A stretch of 64,000 nt of DNA. It comes from Cellulomonas gelida (lineage in GTDB: Bacteria; Actinomycetota; Actinomycetes; Actinomycetales; Cellulomonadaceae). Below, one piece after another: positions 1 through 10,161 of the stretch. The position numbers and the translations under genes were made by a program. Below the pieces are notes generated by a model, which did not search any database, had not been told where the DNA came from, and saw only the letters and a list, made by a program, of their open reading frames with translations. The number at the start of each line of letters is the position of its first letter. Positions within the stretch are counted from its first letter, which is position 1. Location: NCBI RefSeq assembly GCF_006538725.1, contig NZ_BJLQ01000019.1, positions 1-64,000 of the forward strand. The letters run 5' to 3'.

Positions 1-22
1 GGCCGCCCCGTGAGGGGCGGCC
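1..22 (-). terminator. Hairpin just downstream of infB
   Basis: A perfect 9-bp stem (GGCCGCCCC / GGGGCGGCC) with the 4-base loop GTGA lies about 45 bases past the infB stop. It has no visible U-tract, which is usual for terminators in very high-GC actinobacteria. It could end the rimP-nusA-ylxR-infB transcript, but the window edge hides what follows (rbfA is common there), so it may only be an intergenic hairpin. Confidence 0.5.
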
Positions 23-67
23 GCCTGGTAGGCCGTGCGCGCACACCGCGCGCGGCCTCGCCGACGA

Positions 68-2914
68 TCAGGACCGCGGCTTCTCGCGCATCTCGAACGT
101 CTCGATGATGTCCTCGACCTGCAGGTCGTTGTACGACCCGAGACCGATACCGCACTCGTAGCCCTCGCGGACCTCGGTCGCGTCGTCCTTGAACCGCTTG
201 AGCGACTCGATCGTGAGGTTGTCCGCCACGAGCTTGCCGCCGCGCAGGACGCGCGCCTTGGTGTTCCGTCGGATCTCGCCCGAGCGGACGATCGAGCCGG
301 CGATGTTCCCGAACTTCGAGGAACGGAAGATCTCGCGGACCTCGGCGGTGCCGAGCTGCGCCTCCTCGTACTCCGGCTTGAGCATGCCCTTGAGAGCGGC
401 CTCGACGTCGTCGATCGCCTGGTAGATGACCGAGTAGAAGCGCACGTCGACGCCCTCACGGTCAGCCAGCTCCTCGACCCGCTCGGCGAACTTCACGTTG
501 AAGCCGATGATGATCGCCGAGTCGACGGTGGCGAGGTTCACGTCGTTCTGCGTGATCGCACCGACGCCGCGGTGGATGACCCGCAGCTCGACCTCGTCGC
601 CCACGTCGATCTTGAGCAGCGCGTCCTCGAGGGCCTCGACGGCACCCGAGACGTCACCCTTGATGACGAGGTTGAGGGTCTCGACCTTGCCCTGGGCGAG
701 CGCCTGCGTGAAGTCCTCGAGGCTGATGCGCTTGCGACGCTTCGCCAGGAGGGCGGCACGCTCGGCGGCCTCACGCTTCTCGGCGATCTGGCGGGCCGTG
801 CGCTCCTCGGGAGCCACGATCAGCGTGTCGCCCGCGGACGGGACCGACGCCAGACCGAGGACCTGGACCGGACGGGACGGGCCCGCCTCGGCGACCGGGC
901 CGCCGTGCTCGTCGAACATCGCACGCACGCGGCCGTAGGCCGTGCCCGCGACGATCGCGTCACCGACGTGCAGCGTGCCGGACTGGACCAGGACGGTCGC
1001 CACCGCACCGCGACCCTTGTCGAGGTTGGCCTCGATGGCGACGCCTCGCGCGTCCTTGTCCGGGTTGGCCCGCAGGTCGAGCGCGGCGTCCGCCGTGAGC
1101 AGCACCGCCTCGAGGAGCTGGTCGATGCCCAGCCCCTGCTTCGCGGAGACGTCGACGAACATCGTGTCGCCGCCGTACTCCTCGGCCACCAGGTTGTACT
1201 CGGTGAGCTGCTGGCGGATCTTGGCGGGGTTCGACCCCTCCTTGTCCACCTTGTTGACCGCGACGACGATCGGCACGCCGGCCGCCTGCGCGTGGTTGAG
1301 CGCCTCGATCGTCTGGGGCATCACGCCGTCGTCGGCCGCGACCACGAGGATCGCGATGTCCGTGACCTGCGCACCACGGGCACGCATGGCGGTGAACGCC
1401 TCGTGACCCGGGGTGTCGATGAACGTGATCGGACGCTCGACGCCCTCGTGCTCCTTGACGACCTGGTAGGCACCGATGTGCTGGGTGATGCCGCCGGCCT
1501 CGCCCGCGACGACGTCCGTGGACCGGATGGCGTCGAGGAGCTTGGTCTTTCCGTGGTCGACGTGACCCATGACGGTGACGACCGGCGGACGCGCGACGAG
1601 GTCCTCGTCGGACTCGCCGGCCTCCTCGGCCTCGAGGTCGATGTCGAAGGCCCCGAGCAGCTCGCGGTCCTCCTCCTCGGCCGAGACCATCTCGATGACG
1701 TAGCCGAGCTCGGCCGCGAGCGAGCCGAACGTGTCCTCGTCGAGCGACTGCGTCGCGGTCGCCATCTCACCGAGGTGGAACAGCACCGTGACGAGCGACG
1801 CGGGGTTGGCGTCGATCTTGTCGGCGAAGTCGTTCAGCGACGAGCCGTGCCGCAGGCGGACGACGGTCTTGCCGTTGCCGCGAGGGACCTGCACGCCACC
1901 GAGCGACGGGGCCTGCATCGCCTCGAACTCCTGGCGCTTGGCCCGCTTGGACTTGCGCCCGCGGACGGGGCGACCTCCGGCGCGGCCGAAGGCACCCTGC
2001 GTCGAGCCACGTCCGGCACCGCCGGGACGACCGCCGCCACCGGGACGACCGGCGAAACCGCCGCCGCCACCGGCGCCGGGCGCGCCGCCGCCGCCACCAG
2101 GACGACCGCCGAAGCCACCGCGGCCACCGCCGCCGCCGGCACCACCACCGGTGCGCGCAGGACGCTCACCGGGACGGCCGACACCGCTCGAGGTACGACC
2201 GGGCATCATGCCCGGGTTGGGACGCGGACCACCCGGACGCGGCGCGGGACGCGGACCGCCGGGACGGTCGCCGGCACCGGCGGCCGGGGCGGCCTCGGTA
2301 CGACGCTCGCCCGGGCGGGGCATGCCCTGCGAGGGCGCGAACGGGTTGTTGCCCGGACGCGGACCGCCGGGACGGGGGCCGCCGGAGCGCTCGCCGCCAC
2401 CGGCCCGGGGCATGCCCTGGGACGGAGCGAACGGGTTGTTGCCCGGACGTGCAGCCGGACGCGGGGCGCCCGGACGGGCACCAGCGCCAGGCGCACCGCC
2501 GGTGCGTGCGGGCGTGCCCGGACGCGGGGCCGACGACGCCGGCGCTGCGGGGGCCTTGGCGGCCGGGGCAGCGGGCGCGGGCGCCGGTCGGGCCGGAGCC
2601 GGAGCGGGTGCCGCGGGCTGCGCCGGCGCCTGTGCTGCGGGCGCGGGCCGCGCGGGTGCGGCCGGAGTCGGTGCCGCTGCGGCAGGTGCCGGGGCGGGCG
2701 CCGCCGGGCGCGCGGGGGTCGCGGGACGTGCCGCGGGCTGCTGGGCAGCGCCACCGGCGGCGGGGTACTCGTCGCGCAGCTTGCGCACGACGGGGGGCTC
2801 GATCGTCGAAGACGCCGAACGAACGAACTCACCCATGTCGGTGAGCTTCGTCATGATGGTCTTGCTGTCGACCCCGAGCTCCTTCGCGAGCTCGTAGACG
2901 CGAAGCTTGGCCAC
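68..2914 (-). CDS. infB: Translation initiation factor IF-2
   Basis: 948 residues. IF-2 is the GTPase that brings fMet-tRNA to the 30S subunit and promotes subunit joining. The start is GTG at 2914, preceded by GGGAGAGAA. Residues 1-50 form the IF2 N-terminal helical domain ([15 protein letters not shown]). Residues of about 55-320 are an Ala/Pro/Gly/Arg-rich low-complexity region, as in other actinobacterial IF-2, containing two copies of [12 protein letters not shown]. The G domain begins near residue 448 with GHVDHGKT (G1), then DTPGH (G3) and NKVD (G4). The IF2 core and C-terminal tRNA-binding domains follow and end EMREKPRS. It is the last visible gene of the rimP-nusA-ylxR-infB operon. 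Confidence 0.98.
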   Translation of the reverse strand: MAKLRVYELAKELGVDSKTIMTKLTDMGEFVRSASSTIEPPVVRKLRDEYPAAGGAAQQPAARPATPARPAAPAPAPAAAAPTPAAPARPAPAAQAPAQPAAPAPAPARPAPAPAAPAAKAPAAPASSAPRPGTPARTGGAPGAGARPGAPRPAARPGNNPFAPSQGMPRAGGGERSGGPRPGGPRPGNNPFAPSQGMPRPGERRTEAAPAAGAGDRPGGPRPAPRPGGPRPNPGMMPGRTSSGVGRPGERPARTGGGAGGGGGRGGFGGRPGGGGGAPGAGGGGGFAGRPGGGGRPGGAGRGSTQGAFGRAGGRPVRGRKSKRAKRQEFEAMQAPSLGGVQVPRGNGKTVVRLRHGSSLNDFADKIDANPASLVTVLFHLGEMATATQSLDEDTFGSLAAELGYVIEMVSAEEEDRELLGAFDIDLEAEEAGESDEDLVARPPVVTVMGHVDHGKTKLLDAIRSTDVVAGEAGGITQHIGAYQVVKEHEGVERPITFIDTPGHEAFTAMRARGAQVTDIAILVVAADDGVMPQTIEALNHAQAAGVPIVVAVNKVDKEGSNPAKIRQQLTEYNLVAEEYGGDTMFVDVSAKQGLGIDQLLEAVLLTADAALDLRANPDKDARGVAIEANLDKGRGAVATVLVQSGTLHVGDAIVAGTAYGRVRAMFDEHGGPVAEAGPSRPVQVLGLASVPSAGDTLIVAPEERTARQIAEKREAAERAALLAKRRKRISLEDFTQALAQGKVETLNLVIKGDVSGAVEALEDALLKIDVGDEVELRVIHRGVGAITQNDVNLATVDSAIIIGFNVKFAERVEELADREGVDVRFYSVIYQAIDDVEAALKGMLKPEYEEAQLGTAEVREIFRSSKFGNIAGSIVRSGEIRRNTKARVLRGGKLVADNLTIESLKRFKDDATEVREGYECGIGLGSYNDLQVEDIIETFEMREKPRS

Positions 2915-2957
2915 TTCTCTCCCTGTCTCGGCCCGCCCGGACAGGGTCGGACCGTGG

Positions 2958-3027
2958 TTAGTTCTTGCTGCTCATGACAGTGCTCATCACGGTGCTCATC
3001 GCTGGGCACTCATCGGAGCGTGCTCAT
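2958..3027 (-). repeat. ATGAGCA start-codon-like repeat array between ylxR and infB
   Basis: On the minus strand five ATGAG(C/T) units begin at 3027, 3013, 2999, 2987 and 2975, with spacings of 14, 14, 12 and 12 bases. The first two lie over the ylxR C-terminus and its stop. The last three are in frame with each other and form a 13-codon mini-ORF ([13 protein letters not shown]) that stops at 2958. The array fills most of the gap before the infB ribosome-binding site. Its function is unknown; a slippage-generated repeat is the simplest reading. Confidence 0.55.
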
Positions 3028-3465
3028 CGGGTCGCCATCGGCTTCCAACCCGCTTCCCTGATTGACGGTCGGCGCCGGTGCTCCCGGCGTCGTGACATGG
3101 TGCTCGAGATGGCTCCGCACGGCAGAGGCGTCCGGCGGGGCCTGCAGGCGCAGGGCCCGACCGAACGCTCGTCGGCGCGTGGCGATCTCAAGGCATCCAG
3201 GATCGGGGTGCAGCCAGGCACCCCGGCCCGGCATCGTGCGGTCGACGTCCACGACCAGCACGGGCTCTCCCGTGCCGTCCGCGACGGCGACCACCCTCAG
3301 CAGGGCGGACCTGAGGCCGGTCGCTCGGCACCCCACGCACGTGCGGACCGGGACACCCGCCGACCGCCTCGTGAGGCGCTCAGGGACGTCCGGGAGCCGC
3401 GTTCCAGCATGCGGGGACTGCCGGGCATCCGGCCCAGCCTCGCTCAGTCTACCCCTGCGGCTCAC
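3010..3465 (-). CDS. ylxR: YlxR family RNA-binding protein (DUF448)
   Basis: 151 residues from a GTG at 3465 that overlaps the nusA stop in GTGA. No other usable in-frame start precedes the hallmark motif RTCVGCR, which the next GTG would cut. YlxR proteins are small basic nucleic-acid-binding proteins always found between nusA and infB; RNA binding and an influence on RNase P or transcription have been reported in other bacteria. The motif [24 protein letters not shown] matches the fold's second half. The roughly 35-residue N-terminal stretch before RTCVGC is longer than usual, and its true start is less certain than the core. Confidence 0.85.
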   Translation of the reverse strand: MSRRGRLSEAGPDARQSPHAGTRLPDVPERLTRRSAGVPVRTCVGCRATGLRSALLRVVAVADGTGEPVLVVDVDRTMPGRGAWLHPDPGCLEIATRRRAFGRALRLQAPPDASAVRSHLEHHVTTPGAPAPTVNQGSGLEADGDPMSTLR

Positions 3466-4508
3466 CCGACGTCGTCCGCCGAGGGGTCCGGGCCGCGGTC
3501 GTCGTCCGCGACGTCGTCGGCCGGGACCTCCGCGTCGGACCGGATGTCGATGCGCCAGCCGGTGAGCTTCGCGGCCAGGCGGGCGTTCTGGCCCTCCTTG
3601 CCGATCGCGAGCGACAGCTGGTAGTCCGGCACGATCACGCGCGCGGCCCGCGCCGCCTCGTCCACGACCGTGACCGAGATCACTCGCGCGGGCGACAGCG
3701 CGTGCGCCACCATCTCCGCCGGGTCGTCGGAGTGGTCGACGATGTCGATCTTCTCGCCACGCAGCTCGGCCATCACGGCACGGACGCGACCACCCATGGG
3801 GCCGATGCACGCGCCCTTGGCGTTGACGCCCGGCACGTTGGCCCGCACGGCCATCTTCGAGCGGTGGCCGGCCTCGCGGGCCAGCGCGGTGATCTCGACC
3901 GTGCCGTCGGCGACCTCGGGCACCTCGAGCTCGAACAGCTTGCGCACCAGGCCCGGGTGCGTGCGAGACAGCGTCACCTGCGGTCCGCGCGAGCCGCGCG
4001 CGACCTCGAGCACGTAGCCGCGGATGCGCTCGCCGTGCACGTAGGTCTCCGACGGCACCTGCTCGTGCGGCGGCAGCACGGCCTCCGTGCCGCCGACGTC
4101 GACGAGCACGACGCGCGGGTCGGGGCCCTGCTGGATGACACCACCCAGGACCTCGCCCTCCTTGCCGCGGAACGTGCCGAGCACCTGGTCGTCCTCGGCG
4201 TCGCGGAGCCGCTGGACGATCACCTGCCGCGCGGTCGCGGTCGCGATCCGGCCGAAGCCGGCGGGGGTGTCGTCGAACTCCGGCGGCTCGGACAGCGTGT
4301 GCCCGTCCTCGTCGACCGGTGCGGCCTCGCGCGCCCACACGGTGACGTGGCCCGAGCGCCGGTCCACCTCGACGCGCGCGCGCTGGTGGGCGCCCGGCGT
4401 GCGGTGGTACGCGGACAGCAGCGCCTGCTCGATGGCGGAGACGAGCACGTCGAGGCTGATCTCACGCTCCCGCTCGAGCAGCCGCAGGGCCTGCATGTCG
4501 ATGTCCAT
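3462..4508 (-). CDS. nusA: Transcription termination/antitermination factor NusA
   Basis: 348 residues, the short actinobacterial form without the C-terminal acidic repeats of proteobacterial NusA. NusA binds RNA polymerase and nascent RNA to control pausing, intrinsic termination and antitermination. An N-terminal polymerase-binding domain ([20 protein letters not shown]) is followed by an S1 domain near residues 110-200 and two KH domains, the first with [22 protein letters not shown] and the second ending at [18 protein letters not shown]. The tail is acidic. ATG at 4508 overlaps the rimP stop by one base, and its stop overlaps the ylxR start, so the three genes are probably translationally coupled. 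Confidence 0.97.
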   Translation of the reverse strand: MDIDMQALRLLEREREISLDVLVSAIEQALLSAYHRTPGAHQRARVEVDRRSGHVTVWAREAAPVDEDGHTLSEPPEFDDTPAGFGRIATATARQVIVQRLRDAEDDQVLGTFRGKEGEVLGGVIQQGPDPRVVLVDVGGTEAVLPPHEQVPSETYVHGERIRGYVLEVARGSRGPQVTLSRTHPGLVRKLFELEVPEVADGTVEITALAREAGHRSKMAVRANVPGVNAKGACIGPMGGRVRAVMAELRGEKIDIVDHSDDPAEMVAHALSPARVISVTVVDEAARAARVIVPDYQLSLAIGKEGQNARLAAKLTGWRIDIRSDAEVPADDVADDDRGPDPSADDVG

Positions 4509-5056
4509 CAGCTCTCCTGTCCGGCGTCGTCGCCGCCGTCGTCGTCGGGACCGAGCCCCGACATGTCCACCTCGACGCGCGCGTCCGCGACCTCGTCGAG
4601 CACGATCGTGACCGGGGCGCCGACGCGCGGCGGCCGCCCCTTGACGCCCGGGGTGACCGGCACGACGACGATCGCGTCGTCCTCGACGCCGGTCAGCCGA
4701 CCCGTCAGGGACGTCCCGTCGGCGAGGCGCACGCGCACGGCACGCCCGACGGCGCGCACGAAGTGCCGGCGCTCGACGAGCGGGCTGTCGGCGCCGCGCG
4801 TCCCGACCTCGAGCGTGTACTCCCCCGCGACGGGGTCGGACGCGTCGAGCGCGTCGGAGACGGCGCGGGTCACGTCGGCGATGCGGTCGAGGTCGAGCTC
4901 GCGCTCGTCGTCCTCGGTCTGCCCCACGAGGACCTCGACGAGCACGCCTCGGCCGATCCGGCGGACGCGCACCTCCTCGAGCACGAGACCCTCGGCGACG
5001 ACGACCGGGACGAGCACGTCGTTGACCCGCTGCGCGGATGCGGCTGCTGCGACCAT
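4508..5056 (-). CDS. rimP: Ribosome maturation factor RimP
   Basis: 182 residues. RimP is needed for maturation of the 30S subunit. The sequence shows the RimP N-terminal alpha/beta domain ([21 protein letters not shown]), the conserved segment with [14 protein letters not shown], and a C-terminal SH3-like domain from about residue 100 ([20 protein letters not shown]). The C-terminal tail is Asp/Gly-rich. ATG at 5056 is preceded by GGAGG. It is the first gene of the rimP-nusA-ylxR-infB operon, and its promoter should lie in 5057-5182, shared with the divergent lipoprotein gene. Confidence 0.96.
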   Translation of the reverse strand: MVAAAASAQRVNDVLVPVVVAEGLVLEEVRVRRIGRGVLVEVLVGQTEDDERELDLDRIADVTRAVSDALDASDPVAGEYTLEVGTRGADSPLVERRHFVRAVGRAVRVRLADGTSLTGRLTGVEDDAIVVVPVTPGVKGRPPRVGAPVTIVLDEVADARVEVDMSGLGPDDDGGDDAGQES

Positions 5057-5182
5057 GACCGCCTCCTTCGTGTGCGGGGCCGGACGTGCGACCCACTGGT
5101 TGTCGCACCAGGGTAACGACTCCGGCGGCCCGCGCCGGGCGGTGCCGGGCCGACGCGCCTTCGCGTGGGAGGATCGCCCGCG

Positions 5183-6226
5183 ATGAGCACCACGATCTGC
5201 GCAGCACCGACCACCTCGCGGGTGGCGAGGATCACGCGTCCCCGACGAGGGTTCGCGGCCCGCCGTGCGGCGCTGGGCGCCGTCCTCGCCGTGACCGCGC
5301 TCGTGCTGTCGGGGTGCGGGCTCCGGCTCGAGACCCCGCCTCCGGTCGAGCCGTCACCCGACGCGCTCGAGCAGGTGCGCGCCCGCACGGTCGACGACGC
5401 CCTCGCTCTGCGGTCCGCAGCGCAGGACGCGCTGACCACCACGACCGACGAGCAGGTCCTGCCCCTGCTCGACCAGGTCGTCACGTTCTCGGAGCAGCAC
5501 GTCGCGGCGCTCGGGGGCGAGTACGACTCGGGGCTCGAGGCCGACCCCGACGAGGCCCCCACGCCGTCGCCCACCCCGACGGTCGCGACGACCACGGCGC
5601 AGGACGTGCTCGCGCTGCTCGGCGACACCACGACGACCGCGGGCACCGACGCGAACAGCACGACCGACGGACCGCTCGCGCGCCTGATCGCCTCGGTGGC
5701 CGTCTCCCGCGCGGACCTCACCGACCGGCTCGCGAGCGCGCTCGGCGAGGACTCCCCCGGGCCCGCGGTGCCGGAGCAGGTCGTCGTCCCGCCGGAGGTC
5801 GACGCCGACGTCGCCGGGCCGCTCGCGCGGGCGCACGACGAGGCCGGCTACGCGCTCGAGGTGCTCGCCGCACGGGGTCCGGAGCAGACGCGCGCCGCCA
5901 CGCTCGCCTCGGCCCGCGCGCACCGCGCCGCCGCGGACGCGTGGGCGAACGCGGCCGCGATCGCGGGGACCGAGCAGGACCCGCGCCTGGCCCAGTACGC
6001 GCTGCCCACCGACCTGGACGCGGACGGCGCGCTCAGCGCGCTCGGCGTCGCCGTGCAGGACGGGATCGCGCACGTGAGCACCGCGGCCATCGCCGCCGTG
6101 CCCGCGGGCACGCGCGACACCTACCTCGACAGCCTTCGCGTGGCGGTCAGCGAGGCGCGTGCGCTCGGCGCCGCCGCGTCCGCGTTCCCGGGCATGCCCG
6201 AGCAGGCCGCGCCCGCCACGCCCTGA
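5183..6226 (+). CDS. Lipoprotein with DUF4439 ferritin-like domain
   Basis: 347 residues. ATG at 5183 has the ribosome-binding site GGGAGGA at 5167-5173 nine bases upstream, so it is preferred over the in-frame GTG at 5165. An Arg-rich n-region and hydrophobic stretch end in the lipobox LVLSGCG (Cys near residue 43), so it should be a lipid-anchored exported protein. A low-complexity Thr/Asp/Pro segment follows. The C-terminal 130 residues ([16 protein letters not shown] and the Ala-rich helices after it) resemble the DUF4439 helical domain that many actinobacteria encode next to rimP and proS. No iron-binding residues can be assigned, and the function is unknown. Confidence 0.85.
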   Translation: MSTTICAAPTTSRVARITRPRRGFAARRAALGAVLAVTALVLSGCGLRLETPPPVEPSPDALEQVRARTVDDALALRSAAQDALTTTTDEQVLPLLDQVVTFSEQHVAALGGEYDSGLEADPDEAPTPSPTPTVATTTAQDVLALLGDTTTTAGTDANSTTDGPLARLIASVAVSRADLTDRLASALGEDSPGPAVPEQVVVPPEVDADVAGPLARAHDEAGYALEVLAARGPEQTRAATLASARAHRAAADAWANAAAIAGTEQDPRLAQYALPTDLDADGALSALGVAVQDGIAHVSTAAIAAVPAGTRDTYLDSLRVAVSEARALGAAASAFPGMPEQAAPATP

Positions 6227-6277
6227 GCCCCACCCCAGCCCGAGCCCCGGCCACACGCTCGGCCCGCGGCACGCTGA

Positions 6278-6308
6278 GCACGGGCCGCCCGTGTGAGCGG
6301 GCCCGTGC
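6278..6308. terminator. Bidirectional terminator-like hairpin
   Basis: GCACGGGCC at 6278-6286 pairs perfectly with GGCCCGTGC at 6300-6308 across a 13-base loop. It lies between the convergent lipoprotein gene and proS, just past both stops. Confidence 0.5.
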
Positions 6309-6323
6309 GACCAGGCGTCGCGG

Positions 6324-8111
6324 TCAGAGCAGCGCAGCGACCTGCGCGGCCACGACGTCGACCGCATCGGCGACCGGCACCTGCGTGCTCTCGCCACCCG
6401 CGCGCGGACGGACCTCGACCACGCCGTCGGCGAGCCCACGCCCGACGACCACGACGAGCGGCACGCCGAACAGCTCGGCGTCGGCGAACTTCACGCCGGG
6501 CGAGACCTTCGGACGGTCGTCGTAGAGGACTTCGACGCCCCGTGCGGACAGGCCCTGGGCGAGCGCCTCAGCTGCCTCGAAGACCGCCGGGTCCTTGCCC
6601 GTGGCGACCACGTGCACGTGCGCGGGCGCGACGTGCGCGGGCCACGCGAGGCCCTTGTCGTCGTGGTTCGCCTCGGCGAGCGCCGCGAGCACGCGCGTCA
6701 CGCCGATGCCGTACGAGCCCATGGTGACGACCTGCGCCTTGCCGTTCTGGTCGAGCACGGTCAGGCCGAGCGCGCTCGCGTACTTGCGGCCGAGCGCGAA
6801 GATGTGGCCGATCTCGATGCCGCGCGCGAGCTCGAGCGGTCCCGAGCCGTCGGGCGCGGGGTCGCCCGCGCGCACCTCGGCGGCCTCGACGGTGCCGTCC
6901 GCGGTGAAGTCACGGCCCGCCACGAGGTCGAACACGTGCTTGCCCTGCTCGTTCGCGCCCGTGATCCAGCGCGTGCCCGGCACGACCCGCGGGTCCAGCA
7001 GGTAGCGCACGGCCGTGCGCTCCGCGTCCGGCGCGACGGGCACGTTCGGTCCGAGCGCGAGCGGGCCGATGTAGCCGCGCACGAGCTCGGGGTGCGCCGC
7101 GAACTCCGCGTCGCCCGCGGGCTCGACCTCGGCCGGGACGACGGACGCCTCGAGCCGCTTCAGGTCGACCTCGCGGTCTCCGGGCAGCCCGACGACGACG
7201 AGCTCGCGCTCGCCTGTGGGGTGCACGAGCGCGAGGACGACGTTCTTGAGGGTGTCGGCGGCGGTCCAGGCGCGGTCGGGCCGCGGGAAGCGGTCGTTGG
7301 CGACGGCGACGAGCGTCTCGATCGTCGGCGTGTCCGGCGTGTCCTCGACGTGCGCCTCGGGCGCGTCGTCGTACGGGACGGCCTCAGGGACCACAGTCGT
7401 GACGGCCTCGACGTTCGCGGCGTAGCCGCCCGGCGAGCGCACGAACGTGTCCTCGCCGATCGCGGTCGGCGTGAGGAACTCCTCCGAGCGCGACCCGCCC
7501 ATGGCACCCGACGTCGCCGCGACGATGACGTACTCGAGCCCGAGCCGGTCGAAGACCCGCTGGTAGGCGGCGCGCTGCGCCTCGTACGACGCCTCGAGGC
7601 CCGCGTCGTCGACGTCGAACGAGTAGGCGTCCTTCATGACGAACTCGCGCCCGCGGATCAGGCCGGCCCGCGGACGGGCCTCGTCGCGGTACTTCGTCTG
7701 GATCTGGAAGAGCGTCAGCGGCAGGTCCTTGTACGACGAGTACAGGTCCTTGACCAGGAGCGTGAACAGCTCCTCGTGCGTCGGCGCGAGCAGGTAGTCG
7801 TTGCCCTTGCGGTCCTTGAGCCGGAAGATGTTCGGCCCGTACTCCGACCAGCGACCCGTCGCCTCGTACGGCTCGCGCGGCAGCAGGGCCGGGAAGTGCA
7901 CCTCCTGCGCACCGGCGGCGGCCATCTCCTCGCGCACGACGGCCTCGACCTTGGCGAGCACGCGCAGGCCGAGCGGGAGCCAGGTGTAGATGCCGGGAGC
8001 GGCGCGGCGGATGTACCCCGCGCGCACGAGGAGGCGGTGGCTGGCGACCTCGGCATCGGCGGGGTCCTCGCGCAGCGTACGGACGAACAGCGTGGACAGA
8101 CGCAGGAGCAT
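6324..8111 (-). CDS. proS: Prolyl-tRNA synthetase (bacterial type)
   Basis: 595 residues, ATG at 8111 ([20 protein letters not shown]). It charges tRNA-Pro. It is a class II synthetase with motif 1 ([19 protein letters not shown]), motif 2 ([21 protein letters not shown]), an inserted editing domain between motifs 2 and 3 (about residues 230-400, with [20 protein letters not shown]), motif 3 ([16 protein letters not shown]) and a C-terminal anticodon-binding domain. Presence of the insertion marks it as bacterial-type ProRS. The reading frame stays open far upstream of 8111, but that extension crosses the divergent glycosylase gene and is not coding. Confidence 0.98.
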   Translation of the reverse strand: MLLRLSTLFVRTLREDPADAEVASHRLLVRAGYIRRAAPGIYTWLPLGLRVLAKVEAVVREEMAAAGAQEVHFPALLPREPYEATGRWSEYGPNIFRLKDRKGNDYLLAPTHEELFTLLVKDLYSSYKDLPLTLFQIQTKYRDEARPRAGLIRGREFVMKDAYSFDVDDAGLEASYEAQRAAYQRVFDRLGLEYVIVAATSGAMGGSRSEEFLTPTAIGEDTFVRSPGGYAANVEAVTTVVPEAVPYDDAPEAHVEDTPDTPTIETLVAVANDRFPRPDRAWTAADTLKNVVLALVHPTGERELVVVGLPGDREVDLKRLEASVVPAEVEPAGDAEFAAHPELVRGYIGPLALGPNVPVAPDAERTAVRYLLDPRVVPGTRWITGANEQGKHVFDLVAGRDFTADGTVEAAEVRAGDPAPDGSGPLELARGIEIGHIFALGRKYASALGLTVLDQNGKAQVVTMGSYGIGVTRVLAALAEANHDDKGLAWPAHVAPAHVHVVATGKDPAVFEAAEALAQGLSARGVEVLYDDRPKVSPGVKFADAELFGVPLVVVVGRGLADGVVEVRPRAGGESTQVPVADAVDVVAAQVAALL

Positions 8112-8246
8112 GGGTCGAAGCCTAGTTGTCCGACGGGGCCGCGGCGGACGCCCGGGTGGGCGCCACGGTCGGGAGGTGGCCGGTTCGCGACGCGTCCCGG
8201 CGCCGAGCGCGGGACGCGGGCGGTCGGGGTGCGCCACGATGGACCC

Positions 8247-9137
8247 GTGCCCGAGCTCCCCGAGGTCGAGGCGCTCGCCGCGTTCCTGCGCGAGCGCGCG
8301 GTCGGCCGCACCGTCACGGCCGTCGGCGTCGGCGACATCGCCGCGCTCAAGACGTTCCGCCCCCCGCCCGACGCGCTCGTCGGCGGGACCGTCGTGGACG
8401 CCTCGCGGCACGGCAAGTGGCTCGACCTGCTCGTCGCGACGCCGACGGGCGAACCCGTGCACCTGGTGTGGCACCTGTCGCGCGCGGGCTGGGTGCGCTG
8501 GTCCGACTCCCTGGCGACCACGCCGGTGCGCCCGGGGCGCTCGCCGCTCGCGCTGCGCGTGCGGCTCGACGACGGCTCGGGGTTCGACCTCACCGAGCAG
8601 GGCACGCGCAAGCGGCTCGCGGTGCACGTCGTCGAGGACCCGCACGACGTGCCGCAGATCGCGTCGCTGGGCGTCGAGCCGCTGTCGCCGGAGTTCACGC
8701 GCGAGCGGTTCGGCGAGCTCGTCGCGGCGCGCAACCAGCAGGTCAAGGGGCTGCTGCGCAGCCAGGACACGATCGCAGGGATCGGCAACGCGTACTCGGA
8801 CGAGATCCTGCACGCGGCGCGCACGTCGCCGTTCACGCTCACGGGCAAGCTGACCGACGAGCAGGTCGACGTGGTCTACGCCGCGATCCGCGACGTGCTC
8901 GCGCAGGCCGTCGCCGAGGCCTCCGGCAAGCCCGCCGCCGAGCTCAAGGACGCCAAGCGGCGCGGCATGCGCGTGCACGGGCGGACGGGAGCGCCGTGCC
9001 CGGGCTGGGACGGGACGCCCTGCGGCGACACCGTGCACGAGGTCTCGTTCGCGGACTCGTCGTTGCAGTACTGCCCGACGTGCCAGACCGGCGGCAAGCC
9101 GCTCGCCGACCGCCGCCTGTCCAAGCTCCTGCGGTAG
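8247..9137 (+). CDS. Fpg/Nei family DNA glycosylase
   Basis: 296 residues from GTG at 8247, giving the N-terminus (V)PELPEVEAL in which the catalytic Pro and Glu sit directly after the removed initiator. Family members excise oxidised bases and cut the abasic site. The helix-two-turn-helix segment ([23 protein letters not shown]) lies near residue 170. The C-terminal zinc finger carries CPGW, PCGD and CPTC cysteines (about residues 250-280). The sequence is closer to the actinobacterial Fpg/Nei branch than to classic MutM, so 8-oxoguanine versus oxidised-pyrimidine preference cannot be stated. It diverges from proS with 135 bases between them. Confidence 0.93.
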   Translation: MPELPEVEALAAFLRERAVGRTVTAVGVGDIAALKTFRPPPDALVGGTVVDASRHGKWLDLLVATPTGEPVHLVWHLSRAGWVRWSDSLATTPVRPGRSPLALRVRLDDGSGFDLTEQGTRKRLAVHVVEDPHDVPQIASLGVEPLSPEFTRERFGELVAARNQQVKGLLRSQDTIAGIGNAYSDEILHAARTSPFTLTGKLTDEQVDVVYAAIRDVLAQAVAEASGKPAAELKDAKRRGMRVHGRTGAPCPGWDGTPCGDTVHEVSFADSSLQYCPTCQTGGKPLADRRLSKLLR

Positions 9138-9190
9138 CCCGGCGACCAGCCGGCGGGAGCAGCGGCGCGGCGACAACAGTGACGCGCGAG

Positions 9191-10090
9191 CTAGAACAGC
9201 ACGGTGGCGTACGAGCCGACCTGCCGGAACCCGACCGCGCGATAGGCCGCGATGGCGCGCGCGTTGTAGTCGTTGACGTACAGCGAGACGACCGGTGCCA
9301 CCTGCTGACGCGCGAGCTCCACGACCGCCGCCATGCCGTGCTCGGACAGCCGCAGGCCACGGCTCCCCGGCTCGACCCACACGCCCTGGACCTGCGCCAC
9401 TCCCCCGGCGACCGCCCCGAGCTCGGCCTTGAACGTGACCCGCGGGACGCCGGCCGCATCGGGGTCCATCCGGACGAACGAGCGCCCCTGCTCGATCAGC
9501 GAGCGCACGCGCGTCTCGTAGGGGCCACGCGGCCCGCTCGCGGGCGAGTAGCCGACCTCCTCGGTGAACATCGCGATGCACGCGGGCAGGACGGTGTCGA
9601 ACTCGTCGGGCAGCGACCGGCGCACGGCCGGGTCGACCGCGCGCGTCGGGGTGTGGTCGATCACCATCGACGGCTGGTCGTGCCGCACCTCGCGCACGCC
9701 CGGCCAGACGGTGCGCAGCCGGTCCCACAGCCCGAGCACGGCCGGGGCGGGCCCGACGATCGACGAGCAGCGACGGCCCTGGCGTGCCGCGGTGGTCGCG
9801 AACGCGTCGAGCGCGTCGCACACCACCGCCGGGTCGTTCACCGGGACGACCGGCACCATGTTGGCGCCTGCCCAGCAGATGGCCACGAGCGCACCGCCGT
9901 GCTCGTAGCCCCAGAGGGAACCGCCCGTCGCGCCGAGCCTCGTCGCCCGGGCGTGCTCCAGGCGAGCCGTCGCCAGGACCGAGCCGACCGGGTCGAGGGC
10001 GCACACGTCCAGCGCCGCCCCGAGGTCCACGTCGTCGAGGACACGTGCCCCGGGTCGCCGGTCGAGCAACGTCGCACGCCGCGAGCCCAT
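9191..10090 (-). CDS. GNAT family N-acetyltransferase (DUF4081 type)
   Basis: 299 residues from ATG at 10090. The N-terminal half ([23 protein letters not shown]) matches the DUF4081 half found in actinobacterial two-domain acetyltransferases. The C-terminal half is a typical GNAT fold with the acetyl-CoA loop region ([27 protein letters not shown]) and a final strand ending [25 protein letters not shown]. The substrate is unknown. It sits downstream of ispG on the same strand with 71 bases between them, an arrangement often seen in actinobacteria. Confidence 0.88.
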   Translation of the reverse strand: MGSRRATLLDRRPGARVLDDVDLGAALDVCALDPVGSVLATARLEHARATRLGATGGSLWGYEHGGALVAICWAGANMVPVVPVNDPAVVCDALDAFATTAARQGRRCSSIVGPAPAVLGLWDRLRTVWPGVREVRHDQPSMVIDHTPTRAVDPAVRRSLPDEFDTVLPACIAMFTEEVGYSPASGPRGPYETRVRSLIEQGRSFVRMDPDAAGVPRVTFKAELGAVAGGVAQVQGVWVEPGSRGLRLSEHGMAAVVELARQQVAPVVSLYVNDYNARAIAAYRAVGFRQVGSYATVLF

Positions 10091-10161
10091 GGGGGGATTG
10101 TGCCCCACGGAACCGGGCGGCGCGTCACGGACTCGCGTCCGACTTCGCGGCTCGTGCCCGG

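Noticed and set aside
35-2977. Long open frame on the plus strand opposite infB
   Set aside because: It is antisense to a clear IF-2 gene and has the Arg/Gly/Thr-rich composition typical of shadow frames in high-GC DNA; no family match.
9138-9190. Terminator between the glycosylase and GNAT genes
   Set aside because: Only a 5-bp stem (CCGGC/GCCGG) is visible, too weak to list.
8112-10004. Open upstream extension of proS on the minus strand
   Set aside because: It runs through the glycosylase gene and into the GNAT gene without ProRS similarity; ATG at 8111 fits the family.
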